Position numbers and translations under genes: made by a program. From Ruania halotolerans (GTDB taxonomy: Bacteria > Actinomycetota > Actinomycetes > Actinomycetales > Beutenbergiaceae): a stretch of DNA of 64,000 nt. Below, in pieces: positions 1-8,687 of this stretch. Each line of letters starts with the position of its first letter. Within the stretch, counting starts at the first letter, position 1. The notes beneath the pieces were generated by a model that saw nothing but the letters and a program-made list of their open reading frames with translations, was not told the origin of the DNA and made no database searches. The stretch is taken from the NCBI RefSeq assembly GCF_021049285.1, contig NZ_CP088017.1, positions 2,057,380-2,121,379 of the forward strand. The letters are read 5' to 3'.

Positions 1-1
1 G

Positions 2-931
2 ACCGTGGTCTGGGCTGCCCTGGTGGACTACGTTCCGGGGAACGTCGAGCATGACGTGATCATCGATCAGCGGCTTCCTCGCACAGTCGTGGGACTTGCG
101 GTCGGCGCCGCGCTGGGGGCGGCAGGGGTACTGATGCAGGGCCTGACCCGTAACCCATTGGCAGACCCGGGCCTGCTCGGAGTGAACGCAGGAGCCGCCT
201 TCGCTGTGGTACTCGCCATCACATTCCTGGGCGTGAACAGCCCGGTGGCATTCCTTCCCTTCGCTTTCCTCGGAGCAGCTGGTGCCGCGGTGCTGGTGTA
301 TCTGGTCAGTGCCGGTTCTCGCGACGGAGCCACGCCGGTCACGCTTGCCCTGGCCGGTACGGCAGTGACCGCCGGCGTGACGTCACTGATCATGCTGCTC
401 CTGCTGTCCAACCCGCAGACGGTCAATGCCTATCGATTCTGGTCGGTCGGATCCTTGGCCGGACGCGATGGCACCACGCAGTCGTCCATGCTGGGCTCGC
501 TGCTGCCCTTCCTGATCGCCGGCTTCGTCCTCGCCGCTGTGAGTACACGCTGGCTCAACCTGCTCGCACTCGGCACGGATGTCGCACGCGGCCTCGGCGT
601 CCGGGTGGGCACCTCTCGCGCGTTGTCCGTGGTGGCCGTGGTGCTACTCGCCGGCTCGGCAACCGCGCTTGCCGGACCGATCGTCTTCGTGGGCTTGGTG
701 GTCCCGCACGCGGTGCGGGCGGCCACGGGGCCGGATCATCGGTGGATGTTCGCCTATGCGCTCCCGGCCGGGGGCGCATTGCTGCTGGTGGCGGACGTGC
801 TCGGCCGTGCGCTGGTGCGCCCGGGAGAGCTCGAGGCGGGACTGGTGGTGGCCGCCGTCGGAGCGCCGGTGATGATCGCGATCGTGCGCCGAGCGAACCT
901 CGGCGGTGGGCGATCGGGGGGTGTGCAATGA
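2..931 (+). CDS. FecCD-family iron-siderophore ABC permease (5' end outside window)
   Basis: Membrane permease of a ferric-siderophore ABC importer (FecCD/BtuC family). The fragment has the family hallmark after the first helix: RLPR, then GxxLGAAGVLMQ and RNPLADPGLLGVNAGA (about residues 24-65). Near the C-terminus is the ATPase-coupling loop leading into AGPIVFVGLVVPH. Family members have about 340 residues and ten helices; only about 309 are present and the first helix is missing, so the true start lies upstream of base 1 and the GTG at 5 is internal. The stop overlaps the next permease start by four bases (ATGA), so the two are translationally coupled and probably form a heterodimer. Confidence 0.9.
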   Translation, partial: TVVWAALVDYVPGNVEHDVIIDQRLPRTVVGLAVGAALGAAGVLMQGLTRNPLADPGLLGVNAGAAFAVVLAITFLGVNSPVAFLPFAFLGAAGAAVLVYLVSAGSRDGATPVTLALAGTAVTAGVTSLIMLLLLSNPQTVNAYRFWSVGSLAGRDGTTQSSMLGSLLPFLIAGFVLAAVSTRWLNLLALGTDVARGLGVRVGTSRALSVVAVVLLAGSATALAGPIVFVGLVVPHAVRAATGPDHRWMFAYALPAGGALLLVADVLGRALVRPGELEAGLVVAAVGAPVMIAIVRRANLGGGRSGGVQ

Positions 932-1977
932 GCGAGCGGACCGGCCGGCCCGCAGATCTGGGCACCCTGGTGTTGCGCCGCGCCCGAGCGCGCCAGCGGC
1001 GTCGATACCGCGCCGTGATCGGATCGCTGACGGCGGCCGTCCTGGTGGCCGGATGGCTCACCCTGGCCTGGGGCACCGGGGCGGGTGAGGTAGTCGGTCA
1101 CCTTGGCGAACTGCTCGGCCTACCAGGCGCCGAGCGTTCCTTCGCCATTCGGCTGCGCTTGCCGCGCGCCGCCCTGAGCATTCTGGTGGGTATCGCCTTC
1201 GCGCTGGCGGGCGGCTTGTTCCAGTCGGTACTGCGCAACGCCCTCGCCAGCCCGGACATCCTCGGGGTAAACGCCGCCGCGTCCCTCGCGGGTGCCTGGG
1301 CGATCCTCGTGCTCGGAGTATCCGGCGCCCTGGTCTCCCTGGCAGCGTTCCTGGGTGCCGTGGCCGTGGCGGCGCTGATCGTGGTGCTCGCCTGGCGCGA
1401 CGGACTCTCCGGGCTGCGGTTCGTACTCATCGGCGTGGGGATGGCCTTCGTGGCCAACGCAGGGATCGGCTACCTGCTCACCCGGACCGAAGTCAACGAT
1501 GCGCGGTCTGCTCTGGTGTGGATGGTCGGTTCGATCGGCACGCCGGCATGGTCTGCCGTGGCCACCCTCGCGGTGGCGCTCATGGTGCTGGTGCCGCTCG
1601 CGGCGCTGGCTGTGTCCCGGCTTCGAGCGCTCGATCTGGGCGACGACACCGCCAGCGGGCTCGGTGTGCGAGCGAACCGGACCAGGGTACTGATTCTCGT
1701 CGTTGCAGTTGCCTTGGCCGCGGTGGCGACGGCCTTCGCCGGACCGATCGCCTTCGTGGCGTTCGTCAGTGCTCCGATTGCCCGCCGGATGCTGCCGGAG
1801 TCAGGTAGCGCCCTGGCGCCCGCGGCCCTGATCGGTGCCCTCGTGGTGCTGCTGGCCGGACTGGTGACCGACCAGCTCTTGGCGAGCTTCAACATCCCGG
1901 TCGGAATAGTCACCGGCGCCGTCGGTGCCCCGTATTTGTTGTGGCTGCTGGCCACGAGTGGAAGGACGCGCGGATGA
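928..1977 (+). CDS. FecCD-family iron-siderophore ABC permease, second subunit
   Basis: Second integral-membrane subunit of the siderophore importer, 349 residues, about the normal family length. It has a cytoplasmic N-terminal extension rich in Arg, then a first helix, then the family motif LRLPRAALSILVG...LAGGLFQSVLRN with LASPDILGVNAAA. The C-terminal half has AGPIAFVAFVSAPIARR, the region contacting the ATPase. The ATG at 928 is chosen because it overlaps the upstream stop (ATGA) and gives the normal N-terminus; an open frame continues further 5' but lies inside the first permease. The 3' end overlaps the ATPase start by four bases. The substrate siderophore cannot be told from sequence. 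Confidence 0.92.
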   Translation: MSERTGRPADLGTLVLRRARARQRRRYRAVIGSLTAAVLVAGWLTLAWGTGAGEVVGHLGELLGLPGAERSFAIRLRLPRAALSILVGIAFALAGGLFQSVLRNALASPDILGVNAAASLAGAWAILVLGVSGALVSLAAFLGAVAVAALIVVLAWRDGLSGLRFVLIGVGMAFVANAGIGYLLTRTEVNDARSALVWMVGSIGTPAWSAVATLAVALMVLVPLAALAVSRLRALDLGDDTASGLGVRANRTRVLILVVAVALAAVATAFAGPIAFVAFVSAPIARRMLPESGSALAPAALIGALVVLLAGLVTDQLLASFNIPVGIVTGAVGAPYLLWLLATSGRTRG

Positions 1978-2828
1978 GACCGACGAGCGGACGCAAGGTA
2001 GCCCATGAGTTGCGCGCGGAGTGCCTGACCCTCGCCTATGACGGGACGGCGGTGGTCTCCGAGCTCGATCTGGATGTGCCGTCCGGCCAGGTCACGGTGA
2101 TCGTGGGAGCGAACGGGTGCGGGAAGTCCACGTTGCTGCGAGGCGTGGCTCGATTGCTGCGCCCCACCGGCGGCGTTGTGACCATGGATGGGCGCGCCGT
2201 GCACGAGTTGCCCGCCAAACGCCTCGCCACCGTATTGGGCATCCTGCCTCAGGCGCCGATCGCCCCGGAGGGGATCACCGTGGCAGACCTGGTGGGCCGT
2301 GGCCGCTACCCGCACCAGGGGTGGTTCAGGCCATGGAGCGGTGGAGACGACGACGTGGTGGCCCAGGCCCTGCGCGTGACCTCCACGTTGGACCTGGCCG
2401 AGCGCCGGGTGGACACCCTCTCGGGCGGGCAGCGCCAGCGGGTGTGGATCGCGATGGCCCTGGCGCAGGACCCGGATGTGCTGCTCCTGGATGAACCGAC
2501 CACCTATCTCGATCTTGCCCACCAGGTGGATGTGCTGGACCTGGTGCACGCGCTCAACTCCGAACGCGGCACCACAGTGGTGATGGTGCTGCACGACCTC
2601 AACATGGCCGCTCGGTACGCCGATCATCTCGTGGTGATGCGTGCGGGTGGGGTACTCATCAGCGGTCCGCCTGCTGAGGTCGTCACCGAAGACGTGGTCC
2701 GTGATGCGTTCGGTGTGCAGTCGCAGGTGGTGGCCGATCCGGTGTGCGGCGCCCCGATGGTGGTGCCCGTCGGGCGCTTCCACGGAGCACGAGCTGTGGT
2801 GTCACCGGACATCGCCGTTTCCGTATAA
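1974..2828 (+). CDS. Iron-siderophore ABC transporter ATP-binding protein
   Basis: ATPase of the siderophore importer (FepC/FhuC type), 284 residues. Visible motifs are Walker A GANGCGKST (residues 45-53), Q-loop LPQAP (about 93), signature LSGGQRQR (149-156) and Walker B/D-loop LLLDEPTTYLD (170-180), followed by the switch histidine in VLHDLNMAARYAD. The ATG at 1974 overlaps the second permease stop (ATGA), giving an uninterrupted coupled operon permease-permease-ATPase. The TAA stop (2826-2828) lies inside the iron box that precedes the binding-protein gene. Confidence 0.95.
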   Translation: MRPTSGRKVAHELRAECLTLAYDGTAVVSELDLDVPSGQVTVIVGANGCGKSTLLRGVARLLRPTGGVVTMDGRAVHELPAKRLATVLGILPQAPIAPEGITVADLVGRGRYPHQGWFRPWSGGDDDVVAQALRVTSTLDLAERRVDTLSGGQRQRVWIAMALAQDPDVLLLDEPTTYLDLAHQVDVLDLVHALNSERGTTVVMVLHDLNMAARYADHLVVMRAGGVLISGPPAEVVTEDVVRDAFGVQSQVVADPVCGAPMVVPVGRFHGARAVVSPDIAVSV

Positions 2829-2844
2829 GGTTAGGCTTACCTGA
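2826..2844 (+). promoter_or_regulatory. DtxR/IdeR iron box
   Basis: The 19 bases TAAGGTTAGGCTTACCTGA match the DtxR/IdeR consensus TTAGGTTAGGCTAACCTAA at 16 of 19 positions. A possible -10 hexamer TATAAG (2824-2829) overlaps the left arm, so a bound repressor would block RNA polymerase. The box begins at the stop codon of the ATPase gene and lies about 80 bases before the binding-protein start. By analogy with DtxR regulons, the binding protein should be de-repressed under iron limitation from its own promoter. Confidence 0.85.
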
Positions 2845-2923
2845 ATCACTGCTGACGGATCGTCTGCTCGTGCCCAGTTGCGCGGGCGGCGTCGCAGGAT
2901 CCCTTTGTCTGAATGGAGTGCGT

Positions 2924-3946
2924 GTGTCCCGACGTCACAGCCTGACCGTCGCTGCCATCGCAGCGGCTCTTGCCCTGGCTGCCTGCAGCGGCGGGCAATC
3001 TGCCCCCGAGGAATCGAGCGATCGGGCGCCGGGCGCCGAGGGCGCCTGGGAGAGTGTCTCGATCGATCACGCATTCGGTTCCACGGAGATCGCCGAGGCA
3101 CCGCAGGATGTGGTCACCCTCGGGTGGGGCTCCACTGAGGCGGCCATCGCCCTTGGGGTCGTCCCCGTGGGCATTGAGGCCAAGTCCTACGCCGCTGACG
3201 ACGATGGCATGTTGCCGTGGGTGGCCGAGGCGTTAGCTGGTACAGAGTCGGCTCCAGCGATGATTCCCGAGATCATCGAAGAGCCCGCCTACGAAGAGAT
3301 CGACGCCCTTGAACCCGATCTGATCCTGGCGCCGTACTCCGGGATTACCGAAGAGCAGTACGAGTTGCTGACCGAGATCGCTCCGACCGTGGTGTACCCG
3401 GAGGAGGCCTGGACCACACCGTGGCGGGACGTCGTCACCATCGTCGGAGAATCGCTCGGGCTGGCCGATGAAGCCACGGCGCTCGTGGCAGACATCGACT
3501 CCCAGCTCACCGAGGCTGCCGCTGCGCACCCCGAGCTGGACGGGCTCACCGTTGCAGCGGTCTGGGATCTCGGCGGCACGTTCTACGTCTACAAGGGTGC
3601 GGACCCGCGCGTCGGCTTCCTGACCGATCTCGGCATGCAGAGCGCGCCGTCGGTTGAGGAGCTTGCCGTGGGCAACGAGACCTTCTTCTACACCCTGTCC
3701 TACGAGGAGACCTCACGGCTGGAGAGTGACCTGATCGTCATGTACGCCTCGAGCCAGGACGAGGTCGATGCGTTCCTGGCGCAGTCCTATGCACAGGCCA
3801 TTCCCGCGGTAGCATCGGGGGCGGTGGCGCCGGTGGTGGGTGACCCGCTCATCGCGGCGATGTCGCCGCCCACGGCACTGTCGGTGACGTGGGGGTTGGA
3901 GGACTACCTGCAGATCATCAGTGAGGCCGCCACACACGTGTCCTGA
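2924..3946 (+). CDS. Iron-siderophore ABC transporter substrate-binding lipoprotein
   Basis: Extracytoplasmic ferric-siderophore-binding lipoprotein (FecB/FepB class), 340 residues. The N-terminus is a lipoprotein signal peptide: basic VSRRHS, a hydrophobic stretch, then lipobox LAAC with the lipidated cysteine near residue 21. The mature part has the expected segments: a bilobal start around GWGSTEAAIALGVVPVG, the EIDALEPDLILAPYSGIT linker, and a C-terminal helix region. Start GTG 2924 is preferred because GGAG (2915-2918) sits five bases upstream; GTG 2918 is the alternative. It is separated from the ATPase gene by the iron box, so it is likely the most strongly iron-regulated gene of the group. 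A hairpin follows the stop. Confidence 0.92.
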   Translation: MSRRHSLTVAAIAAALALAACSGGQSAPEESSDRAPGAEGAWESVSIDHAFGSTEIAEAPQDVVTLGWGSTEAAIALGVVPVGIEAKSYAADDDGMLPWVAEALAGTESAPAMIPEIIEEPAYEEIDALEPDLILAPYSGITEEQYELLTEIAPTVVYPEEAWTTPWRDVVTIVGESLGLADEATALVADIDSQLTEAAAAHPELDGLTVAAVWDLGGTFYVYKGADPRVGFLTDLGMQSAPSVEELAVGNETFFYTLSYEETSRLESDLIVMYASSQDEVDAFLAQSYAQAIPAVASGAVAPVVGDPLIAAMSPPTALSVTWGLEDYLQIISEAATHVS

Positions 3947-3964
3947 CACGGTGGCGGAAGGCAG

Positions 3965-3994
3965 GTCCCGGCCGTTCGGGGGAGCGGTCGGGAC
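3965..3994 (+). terminator. Candidate terminator after the siderophore-binding protein gene
   Basis: Arms GTCCCGGCCG (3965-3974) and CGGTCGGGAC (3985-3994) pair over ten bases with one G-U, with a ten-base loop, followed by a short T-containing run (TTGCTGTCTGT). It lies 19 bases after the stop. The T-tract is weak, as is usual in actinobacteria. Confidence 0.5.
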
Positions 3995-4058
3995 TTGCTG
4001 TCTGTAAGTGTCGGCGTGCGGGTCGCGCGCGACCTATCGATATATCCCTGGAGGCCAG

Positions 4059-4910
4059 ATGTTCCCGCTCGGATCCGGCACCGTCCCCGACACCGCCGTG
4101 GATCTCGATCAGCGCCTGGCGGGAGGGCTGCAGCAGATCCTGCGGCCCGAGGCTGGCGAGATCGGCGTGCACAGCCGGCTCGGTGACGGCGACGCCGGCA
4201 CCACTGGCGCGGCGGCCCGACCAATCGCCCAGCTGGACCTCGACCTCACTGGCGTGCGAATCGGCGTGCGCGAGAAGGATGAGATCGCCGAACCAGCCGA
4301 GGAGAGTTCCCTCACCCGCGTGGACCGCCTCACCCTCCGTGGTGAACCGGTCACCGTCCAGGAGGTGCCGGTCACGGTCAGCGCCGAGGTCGAGAATCTC
4401 CCAGTGCGCTACCGCCGCCGCGAGGACGGCCAATGGTGGTTCGAAGCCGACGACCGCGCCGACGACCACCGAGCGGTCAGTGGCCGAGTCGAGGCATCGT
4501 CTCCGCTCGCCGACCTCGAAGGAGTGGTCTCCGCCCTGGCAAGCGAACGCCTCGCGGCCACGGGTTTCACCCTGACGGACCTACGACTGCGAGTGATCCG
4601 GGCGAGCAATCGGCGCGCTGAGATCGAGGTGGATGTCGCCCTGCGGCGCGGCATCCTGCGGGCCTCCGTTACCGGAACGGCCACCGCGTCGGTCGGTACG
4701 GACATGGTGGTCACACTCGCTGACCTCGAGGTTACCAGCACCAGCCCGTTGGTGAGCATGGCGCTGCCGGCCCTGCGTGGCCGCCTCGCCCGCTGGGAGG
4801 GGCACCAGGTCGATCTGGGCGCGTTCACCTTCGGTGGTGCAACCGTGCGGGACGTCGAGCTCATCGTGACGGAGACGACGGTCGGTGTTCGCGCCGAGAT
4901 CGGCGGCTGA
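4059..4910 (+). CDS. Protein of unknown function, possibly LmeA/DUF2993-like
   Basis: A 283-residue protein that I do not firmly recognise. There is no signal peptide or membrane segment, so it is probably cytoplasmic or peripheral. The sequence is rich in alternating hydrophobic beta-strand patterns; the last 100 residues (GILRASVTGTATASVG, then LADLEVTSTSPLVSMALPAL, then VDLGAFTFGGATVRDVELIV) vaguely recall the repeated beta layout of LmeA/DUF2993-type lipid-binding folds, but no diagnostic motif is present. Start ATG 4059 is supported by GGAGG (4050-4054) four bases upstream; an earlier in-frame start at 4008 would add 17 residues without a ribosome site. It stands alone between the siderophore operon and a convergent exporter gene. 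Confidence 0.6.
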   Translation: MFPLGSGTVPDTAVDLDQRLAGGLQQILRPEAGEIGVHSRLGDGDAGTTGAAARPIAQLDLDLTGVRIGVREKDEIAEPAEESSLTRVDRLTLRGEPVTVQEVPVTVSAEVENLPVRYRRREDGQWWFEADDRADDHRAVSGRVEASSPLADLEGVVSALASERLAATGFTLTDLRLRVIRASNRRAEIEVDVALRRGILRASVTGTATASVGTDMVVTLADLEVTSTSPLVSMALPALRGRLARWEGHQVDLGAFTFGGATVRDVELIVTETTVGVRAEIGG

Positions 4911-4924
4911 GCCACACACGATGC

Positions 4925-4968
4925 GGGTTCCGGGCCCACTGCCCGCACGGCCGGGAAGGCGTGAACCC
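4925..4968. terminator. Possible bidirectional terminator between convergent genes
   Basis: Arms GGGTTC (4925-4930) and GAACCC (4963-4968) enclose a GC-rich stretch that can itself fold (GGGCCCAC/GCCCG parts). It fills the 58-base gap between two convergent stops. The loop is large and there is no T-run, so this is only a candidate. Confidence 0.3.
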
Positions 4969-6456
4969 TCAGTGGGTGAGTACCTGCTCCTCCTGGGCGG
5001 GCTGCTCTGCTGAACGGATGAAGAACGAGGCCACAATCACCGTCAAGGAGATCACCGCGCCGCACATGAATGCGGCACGGGTACCGGCGGCCGTGGCATG
5101 AACCACGTCGGCCCCACCATCGGCTGCGGCCACCCGGTTGATCGTCAGGAGTACCACGAACAGCGCCGTGCCTGCGGCTCCGGCGAGCTGTTGCATTGCC
5201 CCGACGATGGCACTGCCATGGGAGTACAAGTGTGCGGGAATCGAGCCGAGGGACGTGGTGAACAGCGGGGTGAACAATAGGCCCAGGCCGAGGCTGAGGA
5301 GCACGTGTGCACCGAGCACCATCGAAGCGGGCGTTTCCGCGGTGAGCAGCGTGAGACTCCACAGCGCGGCGCTGACGACGATCGCCCCCGGTGTGACGAG
5401 CACGCGGGGCCCGAACCGGTCGTAGACACGTCCGGCGATCGGCCCGAGCAGGCCCATCGCCAAGCCCCCAGGAAGAAGGATGGCACCGATGGCGAGGGGT
5501 TCGAGCCCAAGGACGTTCTGCAGGTAGATGGGCAACAGGATGATCGTGCCGAACAGCGCCATCATCATGAGCAGCATCATCGTGAGTGCGACGGTGAACG
5601 TTCGTGAGGTGAAGACACGCAGGTCAAGTAGCGCGCGATCGCGGCGTTGCAACGCGATCTGACGTGTCACGAACAGGGCGAGCATCACCACGCCGATGGT
5701 GATCGGAACAGGCGCCGGGAGGAACGGTTCACTGTGCGCCGCTTCACCGAGAGTGCTCAGGCCGTAGATCAGACCACCGAATGCGAACGCGGAGAGCACG
5801 ATCGAGAACACGTCGAGCGGGACCGCCCGTGGCGTCGTCACGTTGGGGATCTTGCGCCCGCCGAGAACCAGCGCGGCCACCGCGATGGGCAGTACCACCC
5901 AGAAGATTCCCGACCACGGCATCACGGCGAGGATCGCCCCCGAGGCGGTCGGACCGACCGCGGGTGCGACGGCCATCACGATCGAGACGTTGCCCATCGT
6001 CTTGCCCCGTAGCGCCGGTGGCACCACGGTCATCAGCGTCGTCATCAGCAGTGGCAGCATCATGGCCGTCCCGCTGGCTTGGATGACGCGGCCCAGCACG
6101 AGCATCCCGAACCCGACGGAGACCGCAGCCGTGAGGGTTCCCGCGGTGAACAGGGCCATCGCCGTGAGGTAGATCGTGCGGGTGTGGAATCGTTGCAGGA
6201 GATACCCGGTCACCGGGATCACCACGGCCATGGTGAGCATGAATGCCGTCGAGAGCCATTGACCCGTGCTCTCGGTGACGCCCAGGTCGATCATGATGCT
6301 CGGAATGGCGACGCTCATGATGGTCTCGTTCAGAATGACCACGAATGAAGAGACGAGCAGCAGGCCGATCACGAGTTTGGTCTGCGGATCGAGCCGTTCC
6401 TGCCCGGTGGCTGGTGTGCCAGAGACCGTGTGCTCGGAGTAGCTGGAATCGGTCAC
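4969..6456 (-). CDS. DHA2-family (EmrB/QacA-type) MFS drug exporter
   Basis: Proton-coupled multidrug efflux permease of the DHA2 family; 495 residues with about 14 predicted helices. Visible marks are LNETIMSVAIPSI in helix 1, TGYLLQRFHTR in the helix 2-3 loop (motif A region), GRVIQASGTAMM, and the antiporter motif region APAVGPTASGAIL in helix 5. Start GTG 6456 is chosen because AAGGA lies seven bases upstream; the open frame extends 25 codons further into sequence without family character. It is a single-gene unit convergent with the preceding gene; no adjacent TetR/MarR regulator is seen. The substrate cannot be predicted. Confidence 0.9.
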   Translation of the reverse strand: MTDSSYSEHTVSGTPATGQERLDPQTKLVIGLLLVSSFVVILNETIMSVAIPSIMIDLGVTESTGQWLSTAFMLTMAVVIPVTGYLLQRFHTRTIYLTAMALFTAGTLTAAVSVGFGMLVLGRVIQASGTAMMLPLLMTTLMTVVPPALRGKTMGNVSIVMAVAPAVGPTASGAILAVMPWSGIFWVVLPIAVAALVLGGRKIPNVTTPRAVPLDVFSIVLSAFAFGGLIYGLSTLGEAAHSEPFLPAPVPITIGVVMLALFVTRQIALQRRDRALLDLRVFTSRTFTVALTMMLLMMMALFGTIILLPIYLQNVLGLEPLAIGAILLPGGLAMGLLGPIAGRVYDRFGPRVLVTPGAIVVSAALWSLTLLTAETPASMVLGAHVLLSLGLGLLFTPLFTTSLGSIPAHLYSHGSAIVGAMQQLAGAAGTALFVVLLTINRVAAADGGADVVHATAAGTRAAFMCGAVISLTVIVASFFIRSAEQPAQEEQVLTH

Positions 6457-6743
6457 GGCACAGTCCTTGAAGGTCGAAGCGGTCAGAGATGGGGCGGCGC
6501 GCGGCGAGTGGATCCGGGCTGTGGCAAGCACGGTGTACCCGACGACTCCAGTGCGCGCTCAAGGGCGCTGGTCGCACGGCGTGTCGATTCTGCAACGGGG
6601 CAAGGCGGGATGGCTAGTGAATACTCGTGGCCTTCGGGATCGAGCGGCAGTGGGTTCCCAGTTGCCCCCTCGCGGGTCAGTCCGTTGTGGTGCGATGCAA
6701 GAATGCCATCGAGCACCGACGGCTGGGGAGGTGAAGAGCTGCG

Positions 6744-7643
6744 ATGGACGAATTGCGGCGTGCGGCAAGCGAGATCTACGCCGTACCTCCTGAGGAGTTC
6801 GTGCGGACTCGGGATGTCGTCTCGAACCGGCTCGACGCGGTCGGGAATGCCGAGGCCGCCCGTCGAGTACGTGCACTGGTCAAACCGGTGCGAGCTGCGT
6901 GGGCCCTGAACGTGCTGACCCGGCGAATGCCCGAGCGCGTAGCGCAGCTGGTCGACCTGGGGCAGGCGCTACGCGAGGCGCACGAACAACGGGACGCTGC
7001 CGGACTGCGTGAGCTGACCGGACGTCGTCGCACGCTCGTGCCCAGCGTGGTACGCGAGCTGCGTGCCTTGTGCAGTGAGCTTGGTCCAGACCTCAGCGCC
7101 GCCACGTGCACCCAGGTCGAGGAAACGCTGAAAGGGGCGTTGGCCGACGAGAGCATCGAAGCGGCCGTCCTGTCCGGACTGCTGCTGCGGCCACTCGGCG
7201 CCGGTGGCACGAGCGTGACAGACCTGCGAGAAGCGACCGCGATACCGGGTGCCACCGGGGAACCGCCCGCGGCACATCGCCCGGGATCACCGTTGGTGGT
7301 GGTACCGGATGCCGAGAAGAGCCCACGAGCGAGCGCTGCCAGTGCGCAGGATCGACGGGCCGCTGCCGCGGAGGTGCTGGCGGCGCAGCGCCGCGTCGAG
7401 CGCCTGAACTCCGCCGCACAGCGCACGCAGCAAGCATTGGCGGCGGAACAGTCTGCGGCACGGCGCCTGCGGGCCGAAGCCGACGAGCTGCATCGCCGGG
7501 CGTTGGCGCTGGAGCACGATGCCGACCGAGCCGACCGGCACAGTCGCAGGGCCGACCGGGTTCATGCTGAAGCTGTTCGCTCGCTTGAGCAAGCACATGA
7601 GGCGCTTGAGGAAGCCCGACGAGCGCAGGCTGCGTTGGAGTGA
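6744..7643 (+). CDS. Conserved actinobacterial coiled-coil protein of unknown function
   Basis: A 299-residue soluble protein of a type I recall from related actinobacteria, without assigned function. The N-terminal half is mainly helical and has the stretch FVRTRD and KPVRAAWALNVLTRR typical of that group; a Pro/Gly-rich linker sits around residues 165-190. The C-terminal 100 residues are strongly Ala/Arg/Glu/Gln-rich with heptad-like spacing (AAEVLAAQRRVERLNSAAQR, then repeated ALAAEQSAARRLRAEADELH), predicting a long coiled coil. No signal peptide is present. A GGGGAGG ribosome site is 12 bases upstream of the ATG. The 287 bases before it contain nothing else I recognise. Confidence 0.7.
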   Translation: MDELRRAASEIYAVPPEEFVRTRDVVSNRLDAVGNAEAARRVRALVKPVRAAWALNVLTRRMPERVAQLVDLGQALREAHEQRDAAGLRELTGRRRTLVPSVVRELRALCSELGPDLSAATCTQVEETLKGALADESIEAAVLSGLLLRPLGAGGTSVTDLREATAIPGATGEPPAAHRPGSPLVVVPDAEKSPRASAASAQDRRAAAAEVLAAQRRVERLNSAAQRTQQALAAEQSAARRLRAEADELHRRALALEHDADRADRHSRRADRVHAEAVRSLEQAHEALEEARRAQAALE

Positions 7644-7756
7644 CGTCGATCCCGGCAGCGTGAGCCGGGGAGCCTGCCGATCGGAGGTCATCTCGCCATT
7701 CGAGACCGCAGAAGCAGCCGACCAGCACGATGATCCGGGCGGATAGCGTTCGCAGA

Positions 7757-8185
7757 ATGCCAGATCTCCTGATCCGATTCATCGCGGTGCTCGTGCTTCT
7801 CGCGGTGGCAACAGGTGGCTGGTTGGCGGTGCGGCACCGGCGCGGAAACCCTCGGACTGTCAGCGGCGCTCCCGGCGTCGATGCGATCGCCGCCGCCGTG
7901 ACGATACCGGCCGCCGCCCGTCAGGTGGTGGTGCAGTTCTCCGGTCCGCACTGTTCTGCGTGTGGTCCCAGCGCGCGGGTGTGGCGTTCGGTGGTCACCG
8001 AACCGGATGCCTTCCTGAGTGTGGACGTCACCGAGCACCTGGACCTCACGAGGACGTTCGGGGTGCTGAGCACGCCGACGTCCCTGGTGTTCGACGGCAA
8101 CGGTGAGTTGCGCACCCGGCTCACCGGGCCGCCGTCGCCCGCTCGCGCCCGCGAGGCGCTTGCGCTCGCCGGCTCCTTCCACTGA
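7757..8185 (+). CDS. Membrane-anchored thioredoxin-fold protein
   Basis: A 142-residue membrane-tethered thioredoxin-like protein. One hydrophobic helix (about residues 5-25) anchors it; the domain then has VVVQFSGPHCSACGPS with the redox CxxC at Cys66/Cys69, and TPTSLVFDGNG carrying the cis-proline expected of the fold. Start ATG 7757 is preferred because a -10-like TAGCGT (7744-7749) ends seven bases before it, suggesting leaderless translation; ATG 7730 would add nine residues. The following DUF4395 gene is 31 bases downstream. This thioredoxin/DUF4395 pairing recurs in actinobacteria and suggests a joint extracytoplasmic redox role, which is inference. Confidence 0.85.
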   Translation: MPDLLIRFIAVLVLLAVATGGWLAVRHRRGNPRTVSGAPGVDAIAAAVTIPAAARQVVVQFSGPHCSACGPSARVWRSVVTEPDAFLSVDVTEHLDLTRTFGVLSTPTSLVFDGNGELRTRLTGPPSPARAREALALAGSFH

Positions 8186-8216
8186 CTCGCCGGCTCCTTC
8201 TACTGAGAGGACGACT

Positions 8217-8666
8217 ATGGGACCCGCACCATCACCCTCCGGTATCGATCCCCGCGGCCCTCGCGTGGGCGCCGCCTTGACCAGTGCGCTATTGGTGCTG
8301 GCGATCGTGGTGGGCGGCAGTGGCGGCCTCATGGTCCTCGCTGTCGTCGTGGCATCGTTCCTGCTGGGCACCGTCGGGGGCGTGGGCCGCACGTGGCAGG
8401 GATTGCTCTACCGCGTGCTGATCCGGCCACGGCTCGTGGCTCCGCAGGAACTCGAGGATCCCCGTCCCCCGAGGTTCGCGCAGGGCATCGGTTTGGCGAT
8501 CACGGGAGTCGGGTTGATTCTGGGCCTGCTCGGCGTGACATGGGCGCTTCCGGTGTTCGCCGGCATCGCGCTCATTGCGGCGTTCCTGAATGCCGCGTTC
8601 GGCCTGTGCCTGGGCTGCGAGATGTACCTGCTGCTGCTTCGCGTGCGTTCACCACGCACGGCGTGA
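8217..8666 (+). CDS. DUF4395 membrane protein
   Basis: A 149-residue integral membrane protein with about four helices: two in the first 55 residues and two after residue 75. The hallmark of DUF4395 is the last helix motif NAAFGLCLGCEMYLLLLR, with paired cysteines and a Tyr. The gene follows the thioredoxin gene with GAGAGGA six bases before the ATG. The conserved CxxC-like pair in the membrane next to a thioredoxin partner suggests electron transfer, but no function is established from this sequence. Confidence 0.85.
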   Translation: MGPAPSPSGIDPRGPRVGAALTSALLVLAIVVGGSGGLMVLAVVVASFLLGTVGGVGRTWQGLLYRVLIRPRLVAPQELEDPRPPRFAQGIGLAITGVGLILGLLGVTWALPVFAGIALIAAFLNAAFGLCLGCEMYLLLLRVRSPRTA

Positions 8667-8687
8667 GCCGAACAGCGCGGATCCGGC

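Noticed and set aside
1470-2783. A 437-codon minus-strand frame opposite the siderophore ATPase
   Set aside because: Histidine/Arg-rich nonsense composition and complete overlap with motif-confirmed permease and ATPase genes.
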